Positions 11,770 to 23,398 of a DNA stretch of 64,000 nucleotides are shown piece by piece (the first letter of the stretch is position 1; each line of letters begins with the position of its first letter). Origin of the DNA: Staphylotrichum longicolle (Eukaryota; Ascomycota; Sordariomycetes; Sordariales; Chaetomiaceae); the NCBI GenBank assembly GCA_019096155.1, contig JAHCVI010000003.1:4092001-4156000 (forward strand), written 5' to 3'. Both the position numbers and the translations under genes were made by a program. The notes under the pieces were generated by a model that was not told the DNA's origin, did not search any database, and was given only the letters and a program-made list of their open reading frames with translations.

Positions 11770-13467
11770 TTACTCGTCAACCTCAGGCGTCTCATAGTTG
11801 TCGACATAACTATCGTCGTCCTGGCTCATGCTGTCATGAGAGATCCAGTCTGAGATGCCGTTGATTGCTTCCAACCGCTCCATGCGCTTGTCCTGTTGTG
11901 CATTCCGCTTGTCCTGCTGGACTTTCCACTTTTCCAGTTGCGTCACTCTTCTCCTCAGCTTCTGGATTTCAGCCAAGAGGTTTGAGGTAACTGCTTGGGT
12001 GTTGTCACCCAAAGGTGCTTTGTCGGCTGCTTTGCTTTCCATGTTGTCCACCCGATGCATGATCTCTATCAAAAAACACTGCATGTCCCCAAAATCATTC
12101 GCGGTCTCTTTGAGCTTGTTCTGCAATGTGGCGACCTCCTCCCGCGAAGTGGTGGTTGTGTTTTGCAGAGTGTCAGCTTGGTTCACGTTGACCGTGACAA
12201 TGGTCTTCAACATCTCCAGGTTTGAGATGATGTCAGCAATTTGAGCTGAGGTTTTGCGGAAGAACTCCTGGTTGCTGTAAGGCGCCTGGCTACTGCTGAC
12301 AAGGGGCTGCTCGGTGCTGTTGTTGTCGTTTTGAGTCTGAGGGTTGCTGACGGCTTTCGGCTTCCAGCTACCCACTCGGTCGTTCGCAGTATGCTGCTGC
12401 TCTGACATCGTCTTGGCCTGAGCTGACCGGGCGACGTCTTCTTCCCTCAGCAATGCCTTGTACTCCAGGTTTTCCCAACGCCTCTGGTCCGTTGGGAGCT
12501 TTTCCCAATCGGCGGGCAGCCGGCTTCGAAAGTTGGCTAACTTCTGCTGTTTCTCTAGTGACAGAAGAGCGACAGGCAGGACATCGCCATGCATGATTGG
12601 CGCCAAACGAGACTCTCTGACGGCGTGGTTGTTGGACATGGGCCTGGAATTTGCAGGATTGATATGCCGCGAGCCGTCTGTCTCGTCACCAGCATCAGAA
12701 AGTTCCATGGTATCGGCGTCTCTCAGATGTCTTGTAGCTCTTTTCTTCGACTGTCGATTCCTTGCCGTATAACGAGACTTGCTGCGTTGCTCGCGGACGG
12801 AGAAAACCACTGACAACAGATTTGGAATTGTGGCAAGCTCATTTCGTCGAATCCAAGGCTTGTCAGCCATGTCGTGGCCGTCCATGTATTTCTCTCGCCA
12901 GTCGAAGTCGTCCAGCAATGCTCCTTTCCAGAAATCGGTTGGCGCGCCATCGTCAACCAACCATTCGAGCTCCACTTGCGCGAGGTTGTGTCGAACTTTC
13001 CCCGGGATGCCTTCCTCGTCAGGAGTCAAATACATCGTTGCCCTCATCCTCGCCGCTCTAGGGATCCGGGGCATTCTCTTCTCGTCGTCCGCCTTGACAG
13101 CATCCCTCCAGGACGCATGGCCTCCCATCCATTTCTTCAATGCAATTGAGGCTGTCGTGATGTCCCTCCAGATCCGTTGGGTGCACGGCTCCCTCGTTGA
13201 AGACCTCTCCAATTCAGGGACAATCTCCTCAATGTCCCGTAAGGTTGTCAGTTCGCGGTCGTGGTTCCAATGATATTCGATGATCTTGGGCACCGAGAAA
13301 CAGTACCGCTTTTTCAACTCGTCGAGCTTCTCTTCCTCTTCGCAGCGGCCGACGCTTGTCTGAATCGTGGACGTTCGCTTGTCCCTATGTTGGTCGTCTT
13401 GTGACAGTGAGTCGCTTTCGGTGGGGCGTTTTTTCCCATGTGAAGCGGCGGAGTTGACGCCAAACAT
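11770..13467 (-). CDS. Orphan 565-residue coiled-coil protein
   Basis: An intronless frame from the ATG at 13467 to the stop at 11770. The N-terminus is polar with basic patches (GKKRPTES, RDKRTSTIQ). The middle has SLEKQQKLANFRSRLPADWEKLP. The C-terminal third is a long coiled coil (EEVATLQNKLKETAND; LLAEIQKLRRRVTQLEKWK) ending in a heptad-like repeat of QQDKR and an acidic tail (YVDNYETPEVDE). No signal peptide, membrane segment or enzyme motif is seen. Related orphan proteins with a C-terminal QLEKWK/QQDKR coil seem common in Chaetomiaceae-type genomes, but that is an impression rather than a search result. The function is unknown; a scaffold or DNA-associated role is only a guess. Confidence 0.6.
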   Translation of the reverse strand: MFGVNSAASHGKKRPTESDSLSQDDQHRDKRTSTIQTSVGRCEEEEKLDELKKRYCFSVPKIIEYHWNHDRELTTLRDIEEIVPELERSSTREPCTQRIWRDITTASIALKKWMGGHASWRDAVKADDEKRMPRIPRAARMRATMYLTPDEEGIPGKVRHNLAQVELEWLVDDGAPTDFWKGALLDDFDWREKYMDGHDMADKPWIRRNELATIPNLLSVVFSVREQRSKSRYTARNRQSKKRATRHLRDADTMELSDAGDETDGSRHINPANSRPMSNNHAVRESRLAPIMHGDVLPVALLSLEKQQKLANFRSRLPADWEKLPTDQRRWENLEYKALLREEDVARSAQAKTMSEQQHTANDRVGSWKPKAVSNPQTQNDNNSTEQPLVSSSQAPYSNQEFFRKTSAQIADIISNLEMLKTIVTVNVNQADTLQNTTTTSREEVATLQNKLKETANDFGDMQCFLIEIMHRVDNMESKAADKAPLGDNTQAVTSNLLAEIQKLRRRVTQLEKWKVQQDKRNAQQDKRMERLEAINGISDWISHDSMSQDDDSYVDNYETPEVDE

Positions 13468-14117
13468 TGATGAATGAGTTGCTCTTGCTCAAGCAAGAGG
13501 ATGAGGGATTGGCGTGTTTGTCGGATGGTGACGGGTTGTGGCCGGTCGCTGAAGTGGGAAATGTCAACAATCGTCCACCGCTCAGTGATTTTTCGACTGA
13601 CCATATGCTAAGCGAACTGGATCCTAGGCGCTGCTTACCGATGACAACGGACACAGCGGTTTCAATGAAAGAAATATGTTGCGTTGCCTTTCTGATGACT
13701 TTTGTCGCGATTTAAGGAAGAGAGGACTGTTTTGGTGACGGTTGGGCAAGGAAGTTATCTGGGGGAAGTGAAGGAGAAAGAAATTGGGGGGAAGGGCCGG
13801 CTCAGATTTTTGATGCAAATTCGTTGTGGGAGGGTGCTCATTCCTAACGGTCGATGGGTTTTGCTGAACTTTTGTCACCTTTTTGCTGTCGAGCCGCTTT
13901 TTCCCCAATGTTTGCTCCTCAAACAGCCCGACTCCGCTCCGCAACAAAGCTCGTGGTTGTATGTACTCCACGGAATGGAAAACCTTGTTCATCTTGTTCT
14001 TCGAGCCTGACCGTCTAACCTATCCAATACCTAAAAGAAACCAACTACCTCCATGCCTTGACCCTCTCCTTAGCCGGTCTGGATATCACGAAACCAAAAC
14101 TCCAGAACAACCCAACC
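13468..14117. other. Intergenic spacer
   Basis: Lies between the 5' end of the orphan coiled-coil gene and the 3' end of a Zn2Cys6 factor, both on the minus strand. No extra feature recognised. Confidence 0.4.
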
Positions 14118-17100
14118 TTAACCCCATTGAATCCCCGTGTTCCCACCTGGACCTCCCAAGTTCAAAAAGCTGTCAATATCATTCATCCCCTCCGTCTCCA
14201 GCACATCCATCAGCTCCGACTGCTGCTCAACGCTCAGGCTGCCGTGTCTGAGGTTGATAAACGAGTCGTAGAAATCGCCGGCAGGCGGGGGCGCAAGACT
14301 AACCCCGAGCCCAGCCGAGGTTGCAAAACCCCCTTCGAGCGGGCCCGCTCCCCATCCAACATTCCAGTTCGTCTCGGGGTTGCCGCGGCCCGTTGACATG
14401 GCGCCTGGGATCCCGTTGCGTGACCCCGTGGGAGGGTAGAGGCCCTGGTTTCCGCTGTTGAAGGGGTTCGGGGTCCCGTTCCAAAAGGAGGTGGGCCCTC
14501 CCATGCCGCTGAAGGCGTGAGGTGGAACAAACTGCGGCAGGGGGTTGAACCAGTCGGTTGCAACGGGTGGTGGTGGCCGCTGTTGTGGACCCAGCTGTGG
14601 GATTGAGTGAGAGGGGGGTGGCGGGGTAATGAAAGTCGGAGGTGGCGGTCTCGTCTGTTGCTCCTGTTGCTGCTTGAAGTGTCCAGGGGTAAACATGTCT
14701 AAAGGTTCTTGTTTCACTTGAAGAATTGGCGACTGATGCTGCTGCGGAACCTGAGCTGGGCTTGGATTCTGGAGGTGCGGTGTCTGAGCCGTGGGTGCTT
14801 GTGGTGAGGTCATGGTCAGCATCGGAGATTGGTTGACCATGGGACGTGGCGGGGCCAACGACTCAGGCGGCGTGGGCAAGGAGTTGGTTGGGGTGTTGTC
14901 CCTGTGCGGCATCTGCTCCTGTTTAGGCATTGTCGAAGGAGGCGGCGGGGTGTTCCCCCGCCGTTCATGAGCCGAAGCATCGCTCGAGTCGGGTGCGAGG
15001 TGGGACAACCTGCGGCCGTTGGAATCCGTGGATGGACTCATAAAGATCGAGTTGGAACGGAAGGTGGGCTGGTGCTGGAAGGGAGGGGATTCGGCCTCAA
15101 AGCCATACTGCGCGGCCAGCGCATTGTTGGCCGCATCAAAGAGGTATCCAAACGGTGAGGTGTTGAACAGGGATGTAGCCGAGTGCGGTTGCGGTTGGCC
15201 GGTTGGAGTGCTTCTCGAGGTATTCGAATCGGGCGAGATTGGATCATTCAGCGACACTGGCGTGCCAAGCTGGTTACTTGACGGTGGCGATGGGGTTTCG
15301 TCTTCTAGGTTGTAGCTTTGCAGACAGGCATTTGCAATCACCGTGTACAGCTGGACCGCGGAGGAGGAGCCGGGCCAGCGGTCCGAGAAGATTTTGATCG
15401 CCTCAAGCGCTGTCGCCGCAAGGTCCTGAACATCGTCCCGAGTATATTCGGCGCGGACCTCGGGGTACGAGATGGACCACAGAAGTGCGTTCAAGGAGGA
15501 GTAGACGGTCAGCAGTGACTCCCAGGTGATGTCAACCGTCTGGTCTTCGATCTGGCGATACGTAGACTCAATGATGGAGCGTGACGCGCCGAAGCACTTC
15601 ATTGCCGCGTTACTCGTTGGCTTCGGTACCTGGGGGGAGGGTCGGTAGAGGGCAATAATCATGCCATGATAGCATCCGGCAAGCCTGGCATTGCTGTTAG
15701 AACAAACCTTGCAGTAGAGATCGTTATGGGGGGAATCATACCAAGGCTTACACCAGGAGGGCTGTTCGGGGCAGGCGTCGAACCAGCCCTTGAGCTTCTG
15801 CTCCATCTGAAGAAACCAGGGATGGGCCTCGTGGACCGGCTCTGGTCGTTTCTTCTCGTACAAGACCCGGCGGATCTCGGCCTGCAGAAGCCGCATTTTG
15901 CAAAAGTGGATGGCGACCTTCTTCCTTTCACAGGGCCTCCCGGAGCGAATTCCGTCGGGCGTGATGTCCTCGTCCGAGGCTGTGTCAAAGAACTTGACGT
16001 TCATAAAGTCGTCGGCTTTGGCGAAACCATTGGGCCGGCCCATGGTATAAGCGAGACCAAACTCTTGCGTAGTGACAATCCAGCTCGCCCTCCTTCTCAA
16101 ATCCACAGTCCGTGGATCAAACTGCCCAACGGCTATGGTGCTCTCGTCTCCGAGACCCATTTGTTGACATATCTTCGTCGCGAGACCCGTCACGTAGTAG
16201 GTGGCGGTCCGAGTTGGCGTCATCAGAGAATACTGTCCGATCAAGACCAAGCACTGGAGCGTCTTGAGATCTTGTGGACGGACGACGTCCTCGAACCGAC
16301 GCATCGCGTTGAGGTAGTAGCTGTCCGGGAGGCCAGCATATTTGCCCATCTTTTGCAGGCTGATCGCCACAACCATGTTCACCACAAAGTGCTTGTAGGG
16401 ATCGGTGTCACCAGCAAACACGGCATTCAGGTCTTGTTCAAACGCCTTCTCGTGGAGAATCGGCGAGAAAACCTGGACTGGATCTTGGGTTAGCACTCCC
16501 CGGTTTTTTCGTGATTATGCAGGGAGGAATTGGAACTGCTCACCTCTGTCGTTGAACGCCCGCACCAAGCCGTCGACAATTTCCCTGCTTGGCAATGCCG
16601 AGGCGGGGATGATACTGTGCGCTGGATAGCTTTTCTTCCTCCCTGATGGCCCGCTGATGCTGGTACCCATGACCACGCTCTGCATGCGGTCTCTCTGTTC
16701 AGCCCTCCTTGCGAGCACCGCTGGGATGAGGTTGGCTATCCTCCGCGACTCGGCGAATCGCTTTGCCTCCTCCATGAGAAGCCTTGTCATGGCTGTGCCG
16801 CTGCTCGGACCAAGATAGCGCGGCATCTCGTCCGTCTGGTCGAGCCGGACGATGCCGCCAGGTCGGACCATGTCATCGTGAATGTGCGGATAGTCGATCT
16901 CCTGGTCGGTGTACTGGGCAAGCTCGGCCTCGAGTTCTCGTACCTTCTTCTGCAGGTTGACGACATAGGCGCGGTTGATCCTCTTCCCTTTGGTGCTATC
17001 GTAGTACTCGCACGTCGAGCCTGACCGCTCGCAGGGCAGGCATCGCGGAAGGGCAGGGTCGCATCTCGTTTTTCTCTAGACGGCGGTCAGGGTCAGAAAG

Positions 17101-17341
17101 ACTCGGGGTCGAGGCGCCGGCACAAGGCATGGCGCGGGGGACTTGGGAGGCTGACCTGGCGACACCTACAACACGCCGTCAAGGTATGTGCGACGCGGTG
17201 ATGCGCATCGGGTCCGTCGTGCGCATCCTGCTCTGGGCTGTCCCACGGATACGGCCCGGGCACCGGAGGTCTTCCCGGGAAGAGGTGCTGGGGCGGGAAT
17301 ACTGAGCCCAGAGATTGATGGAAGACAGCAGCTGGGTCCAT
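14118..17341 (-). CDS. Zn2Cys6 transcription factor (1025 residues)
   Basis: Three exons join in perfect frame: 17341-17156, 17075-16544 and 16477-14118 (introns of 80 and 66 nt with tctgacc and gctaac branch points). The binuclear zinc cluster is split by the first intron and uses C57, C60, C67, C74, C77 and C84 (CCRCRQ joined to RKTRCD, then CLPCERSG, CEYYD). It is followed by a short coiled coil (LQKKVRELEAELAQ). A large fungal-specific transcription factor domain follows (HFVVNMVVAISLQKMGKYAG, RRRASWIVTTQEFGLAYTMGRPNG, HPWFLQMEQKLKGWFDA). The C-terminal ~350 residues are Pro/Gln/Ser-rich and look like an activation region. It is a nuclear DNA-binding regulator with unknown target pathway. 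It is divergent from the next regulator across a 1.75-kb spacer. Confidence 0.9.
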
Positions 17342-19093
17342 TTGATGCCGCCGCTGATTTCCGACTTGTCTCGGGAGCCGGAGTGCCCCAGGGCGAGAAG
17401 TGGCGTGTGCTATTCGCGGGGTTCGACGGAGAAAGTGGAATACGGTATGGGACGGCACAGATCAGATGAGGGGGGCCGGCGTCAGAGCCTGGGAAAGCTG
17501 CGAGAGTCTGTGGTGGAGAGCGCAAGTTGCATTGCCATGGGCAAAATTCACCGGGCAGGGTCGGCGGTGTCTTGTACTAGCTGGGCCTCGGACGAGACTC
17601 GGATCTCCATCGAGGCATGGTGGATGGAGGGAGAGACCTGGCGCAACGCGAACTTGGAGTTGGGGAAGTTTCGCTGAAGACAAGCCTCGTGCGCTGTTCC
17701 TGATTCGCCAAACCACACCCATCCCCTGTCGGTCGCCATCCCAGCCGACTGGGCACGCACCTGCACCACAGTCGGGGCCTTGCCAAACCCCCCGCGAGTC
17801 AGGGGGTTGATGAACAGAGACTGAGAACTGCAAATTTCAATGACTGTCTCGGCAGAGGTAACCTGGAAGTTAGGGAATCCCTGGGTTTTCTCCTCCCACT
17901 TGCCGACAATTACAAAGCGTCAAAGGGCATCTCCTTCGCCCATCAGGAAGGCGTGGTGGACTCGGAATCCCAACTAATGCGGGGTTCACGAACCTCCATT
18001 GGTGGGGCTGCAGGGTCTCAGTGCACACAAAGGCCCAGCCAAAGCCAGCCTGGGAAACAACACCCCACAGTTGCGGAAGCTGCAGCGGGGATTGCTCCTG
18101 GCGCCGTTCTTGAGCCCCACCAGACACATGGAAAATCACTTACGACAGTCCTCGTATGCGCAGCGCTTGACGCGCAAGATACGAAATGCTGTGAGATCAA
18201 ACACGATGCTAGCATCCTACTAAGCAGAGTCGCCATCGACGGGAGCAACCACCCCGGGATGCTTGCAAGAGAGGCTGTGGGGGGCATCAATCCAATGTTT
18301 CTGGCGGCTCCAGGGTCACATGACGCACAGACAGCAAGCAGCAGAACCCAGCCCTGGTGCGGTTAAGCCTTGCGGGAGCCCTGGAAGCTGCGGCGGGAGT
18401 TCCGATGTTCGAGAAGCGCGCTGCACCTTCCATCTTCTCACCAAGTGGAGCGGTTCGATGTTCACGGCCCCCTCCCACCTTCCCCTGCATTATTCCCGTG
18501 CTTGTCGGCCGCACCACTGCAACACCGAATCCGACACTGCCCTGCCCTGGCTCGCCTGGCTCGCTCCCTGCCCTGGCTGTGCCTGATCAGCAACGCGAGC
18601 AGCTCGTTTCGGGAATTTTGCAGTCGCTGTTCCGGATCACAGCTCCCGACACACCCCACACGTTCCCGAAAGAGAAACCCCACGGGCGGCCCGCGATCCT
18701 GCTTGTTCCCCACCCGGTTTCGCTGTCCCTGCCTCACTGCCCCCGTTCCTCAACTGGCGGCGCTTTCGGGAGCCCAAGCCGTGCGCCTGTCTTCGGGGTC
18801 ACCGCGTTTCGTAAACACCAACTTTGGCATCATCAACACTTAGCGACACCATTGTTTCAACTGCCACTCTCAGGCTCCTGCATCCTCGTCGAGAGACTCA
18901 GGCCTAACCATTCCGGACTCGGGGCCCCGGGGCTCACTCTCGTATCTACAAGGCCACGCTGTCGCACAGCAGCTGGTTTGTTGATATTGAGCGAGAGATC
19001 TCGAATAAACCTGAACGTCGCCCAGTTTCGCGGAAGAGTTGTGAGCAGGGTTCCAAGGAGATCATTCTTGGCACCGCACGAGTTGTCCTCACC
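17342..19093. other. Long divergent promoter region between two Zn2Cys6 genes
   Basis: A 1.75-kb spacer between two outward-facing regulator genes. It contains long but composition-driven frames on both strands that I do not accept as genes. Probably holds regulatory DNA and 5' UTRs; no binding sites can be assigned. Confidence 0.45.
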
Positions 19094-21254
19094 ATGCACC
19101 GGTCAAGCCTCGCCGACAGCCCTCTGCTCAAGGTGTCCCGGCCAGTGTCAGCCTGCTCAAGATGTAAGCATGGCTGTTTTCCTCTGGTGCTTTTACTTTT
19201 GGTCCTTACTGACACAAAATCCCCAACAGGCCGTTCTGCCAAAGTCAAGGTGACTGACCCCTGGGAACTGTGGTAGACATCGACTCGTAACTGACTCCGG
19301 GCCAGTGCGATAACAAGCTGCCAGCATGTACGGCTTGTGAGAGGGCTGGCCGCGAAAAGGAGTGTACCGCGGCTAATGATCAGTTTGCCCGTGGAAAGGA
19401 GAGGAGGTAGGTGGTGGCCTCCCGTGGCAACTCAGCAGCGCCTGGAGCTAACTGGCGCCTCGTGGTCCAGCTATGTCGCGGCCTTGGAGCTCAGGATAGA
19501 GAAGCTGGAGAGGAGACTCTCCTATGCTCGCTCCACGAAGGCCTCGATAGCGTTGCATGGTCCAGATGAGCCTCCAGCCCCTGACCCGGCTCGCAAAGAC
19601 TCCCTGGCCTTCATCCGGGCCGCCATTCACCGGAAAGCCGCCCGCACTCAAGAAAACGCAGACATCAACAGCCTGGTGTCCGACTTTGGCTACTTGTGGG
19701 TGTGCTCTAGGGGAACCGCAAACTGAAGAATGAATGCTAAACTCCGTTGCAGGGCTGTCAACACCACCACGAGAGACTTTGAGCCATCTGAGTCGAACAT
19801 GACCTTTGCGCGCCTGGTCTTGGCAGCGTCGACCTACGAGCCGGTTCCGGAGCCCCGAACTACTAACCTTCCGGTGGAAGCAATGGCAAGAGCTCTCGTC
19901 CAGTTCTACGAGACGAGCGTGCTGCCTCTTTATCCAGCATTCCCAGGGGCGTCACTGCATGCCCTGGTCAGTGACATCTATCAGGAACACCCCCGACCGA
20001 TCAGGAGTTCAGAATACTGGATGTTCTGGATGGTCCTCGCGATTGGGTCTGCAGTTCAGAGCCGGAACCGGCAAGATGAACACTACCGGAACGCCGTCGA
20101 GTTCGTCGGTCGAGCGCTCCCGCACGCTGACAGGGCGCTCAAGCCTGGTTACGTGACACAGGTCCAGTCCCTGTTGCTCCTAACGCAGTACTCAATGCTT
20201 GATCCTGCCCATTTCAACAGCTGGCATCCCATTGGTTTTACTTGCCGCGCTGTCGTCGACCAGGGGTTGCACCAGGATCCGCCGCAGGCCCAGCAGGCAG
20301 ACCAAGACGTGCTGGACGCACGCCGCAGAACCTTTTACTGCGTCTACGCTCTTGACAGGTCAGTATTCAGGTTTCACCTTGTCCTTGGTCATGCTCTGAC
20401 AATCGTGGCTTTGCAGGGCAATAAGCATGGCGCATGCTCGCGCTTTCTCTTTTTATGATGACGCCGTTTCAGTGGCGCTTCCCTCATCAGGGCAGCCAGG
20501 CGGCACCCTCGTTGGCGGACAGATCACCAAGCCAATCCCAGACGCATCTGTGTCCCTTTTCAGGTTGCGCCAGTTGCAGTCGGACTGGTATCAGATGCTA
20601 TACCAGGGGAATCCGACCGAACCACTGCCGGATGCCACGTCATTCATCTGGCAGAAGTACTACGAGATGTGGGAGTGGTCTGAGCGGCTTCCAGCTGACA
20701 TACCGGGTCCCATTCGCGAGATGCTCGACTTGGAGCTGCGTTACAGCTACGTGTACTGCGTCGCCTCCAGCGCCCGGGGCGCCCAGGTCTCGGCTTATGG
20801 GAGGCTACTGATCTTTGAGCACGCCATCTCGTACATGGACAGGATATACGACATTGCAAACCTGGCGACGAACACAGCTTTGTACACCTACCACGATGCA
20901 CTGAGGGTTTTCTTCATGGGGTCGCAGTTTGTCGCTGTGCTGCGCGACGCCGGCGATCTGCTATTGTCAGGATCCCCCATCCCGATTCCGCCCTCGGTGC
21001 CGGGAAAGGTCTCGCCTCCTCCACAGCCGGTGAGACTTGACAGGGGTACTGGGGACAACTTGGACCGCAGTTTGCGATGTTTGGAGAGGGTGAAGCTCAC
21101 CCTGCGGTTGTATGGCGACAGGTGGGCGGATGCGTTGTCGTTGATGGAAAGCTTTGATGTCATCTCTGCGGAAGTGTGGAAGAATCTTTCGGCAAGACGC
21201 GCGATGAGAAATGCCCACGCAGCGGGCCATTGGCAACCGGCGCCGGGTGCCTAG
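19094..21254 (+). CDS. Zn2Cys6 transcription factor (619 residues, six exons)
   Basis: Exons 19094-19163, 19230-19249, 19306-19406, 19471-19695, 19753-20358 and 20417-21254 total 1860 nt and read through cleanly. The start has a good context (caccATG). The zinc cluster C21, C24, C31, C38, C41 and C50 (CSRCRSAKVKCD, CTACERAG, KEC) spreads over three exons, one only 20 nt. A coiled coil follows (YVAALELRIEKLERRL), then the fungal transcription factor domain (DFGYLAVNTTTRDF, ALDRAISMAHARAFS, YRNAVEFVGRA). Intron branch points such as ttactgac, taactgac and agctaac are visible. It is a nuclear regulator. It lies 2.1 kb upstream of the tyrosinase and points towards it, so it is a candidate local regulator; that is inference. 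Confidence 0.88.
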
Positions 21255-23398
21255 CCCGTCCCGAGTCCGGTCCCGAGTCGCTATTCGCCATGTGCGTCGG
21301 TTCCCAGGTGCACCCTGCAGCCACACGAGCCGGGGTGGATGGGCCGGGTGTGGGCCGAACCGGACATGACGCGAAGATCTGACGCGGTTTTGTTTGAAGA
21401 CATACCTTCCAGAACAGTCAGGCGGCGCTAGGCGCAGGACGAAAAACTTTGAAGAGACATGCGTGGCTCTCTTTCGTTGCCACGCTTTTTGTTTTGTGTT
21501 TTGACGACGGAACCCAGGTGTCAGGGGCCTCGAATTGCAGCGAACAGGGACTTTGGCGTATACCGAATCTTTTTGCGGAATGTTTACCGAAAGATGTTTG
21601 TCTTATCAGCCCAAGAGTTTTGGTCATTTTGTTGATGTGGCTTGCTGCGAAGGATCCGATCCCTGGGGGTGGTCGGTCAACAATCCGCAGCTTTCCCCGA
21701 GGAGAATACCCTAAACCAAAGTAGTACTCTGGAACCGTCAATTCTAGTGGTTGTTGGTTTTTAACAACGCCCTCTCGTCCTTTCCTCTCGTCCTTTCCTC
21801 TAGTCCTTTCCTCTCGCCTGAAATTCTGGTCTGTTCAGGTCTCGTTCCCAAACCATAGAAATTCCCGTTGCTCACCACGGCTGCTCGCACCATGCATTCA
21901 AACCGGGCACCTGGTCTTGGCGATCACGTCTTCTCCACGCCTCAGGAACCCGGGACAGTCACGTTAACCAGCGAGCCGGCCGCGAGTGGCATGCCACGAG
22001 CCGCGCTTGTCAACGCGCTCTTTGCGGAGGATATCGCGCGGTGTCGTGTACCTTCTGAACGCATACCCCGAGCTCGTCAATGTCTGCTTCAACACCAGGG
22101 CGGACGGCGGGGAAAGTGGAGGAGGAGACGTGGGCAGTGATGAGAAAGCGGGGGGAAGAGATATTTGAAGTGGTTGGGGCGGCTGAGGGAGGAGGAATAC
22201 AAAAAGGGGAATGGGATGGCAAGCTCTCTGTTTGGTTCTGACTTTGATTCTGGTTTTATGTCTGGTGCTGGTCCTGTTCCGACGGCTGGGGAATGAAGGG
22301 CTGGTGGATGGGGTCGCTGGGGCTGGCCATGGGAGAGAGTCAGGAGAGTGGAGCGAGTTGCCTGAGTGAAGACCTAATACCTACCCACGGAGGATACAGA
22401 CATCGCGCTGGCCCGAGCCTCATCTCTTGTTTTGGTCCCCCCAGACCAAACGCCCGGAAAGGGGTAATTGGACTTGGGAGTAGGAGGTTGTCGTGCCGGC
22501 GAAAGGCATCATTACACCGAACAAGCATGGCGGTGTGAAGTTGTGCCAAAGGGGTCTGGTGTTGTTCTCTTGCCTGACTCGGTTCCCGTCGTCGCTGCTA
22601 GCCACCACGAAAGTATCTCACTGGCCGGGCTCGTTGCAAGTGCCATTCTTCAAAAAGTAAGGTAGCGCGCTGTAGGCAGCTACTCGCACTTCGACGAAGC
22701 AACGACCACAAAGACAAGGATTTCTTCTCACAGCGGTACTTGGCAGAATCCTAACCCATCCGTTGTGCCGAGTGGCCGTTCCGGCTCTGGTCAGCACTAC
22801 TCGTCCTGCCGATCCTTTCTCGTTGGCCTCGAACTGCCGGTCTCCCTAGGTACCCAAGTCCGGAATGCACTGGGTTTCGTTGCGCCGCGCGTCCTGTCCT
22901 GGGCGTGGTCAGCATAGTGGTGGAAGCTGCGGTGAGACCAATCTAGCCTTGTCACCGGGCCAGACTGGGATATAAGGTGTAATTCCTATAAATGGCAAAT
23001 GGGCGATGTTGTTGGTGTTGTCACAAGCCTGTGCCAGCCAGGATGTGCGGCTTACACCCTCTTTAGGCCTCGCCTCCGAGTGCTGGTAGCAATTTGCCTA
23101 ATCTTCCCCAGACTCCTCTAAGCAGGGCTAATTTGTGGCAGTGGTGCCGAGGATCCGAGGACAACTGCCGGACGTGGACGGGCCAATGAATGGAGAGCAG
23201 CGACTAACCGCCTGCTCGTCAGATATACAAGTCACTTGGACAGAGGCCAATGAACAGAAGAACCTTGTCATGTGGGCAGAAGTTCTGGAAGCCTTGTGAA
23301 CTCTGTAAGATTTGGTTATAATGGCCGGCCTGGCGGAGAGTGTGGGCGCTTGACAGCACTGCTCCTCGGGAATAAGTCTTCGTGCACAAGACTTGACG
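21255..23398. other. Spacer between the regulator and tyrosinase
   Basis: Contains a 13-nt tandem repeat (21771-21816) and TATA-like motifs near 22971 and 22987. A weak coding-like patch (21891-22168) reads MHSNRAPGLGDHVF and, after a one-base change of frame, VVYLLNAYPELVNVC; this may be a gene fragment. Nothing else was recognised. Confidence 0.4.
21771..21816. repeat. 13-nt tandem repeat, 3.5 copies
   Basis: The unit cctctcgtccttt occurs twice exactly, once with one change (cctctagtccttt), and then as a partial copy. It lies in the spacer upstream of the tyrosinase gene. Confidence 0.85.

Noticed and set aside
18357..19253. A 298-codon plus-strand frame
   Set aside because: It overlaps the start of the Zn2Cys6 gene, runs through its first exon and intron in another frame, and has no recognisable feature.
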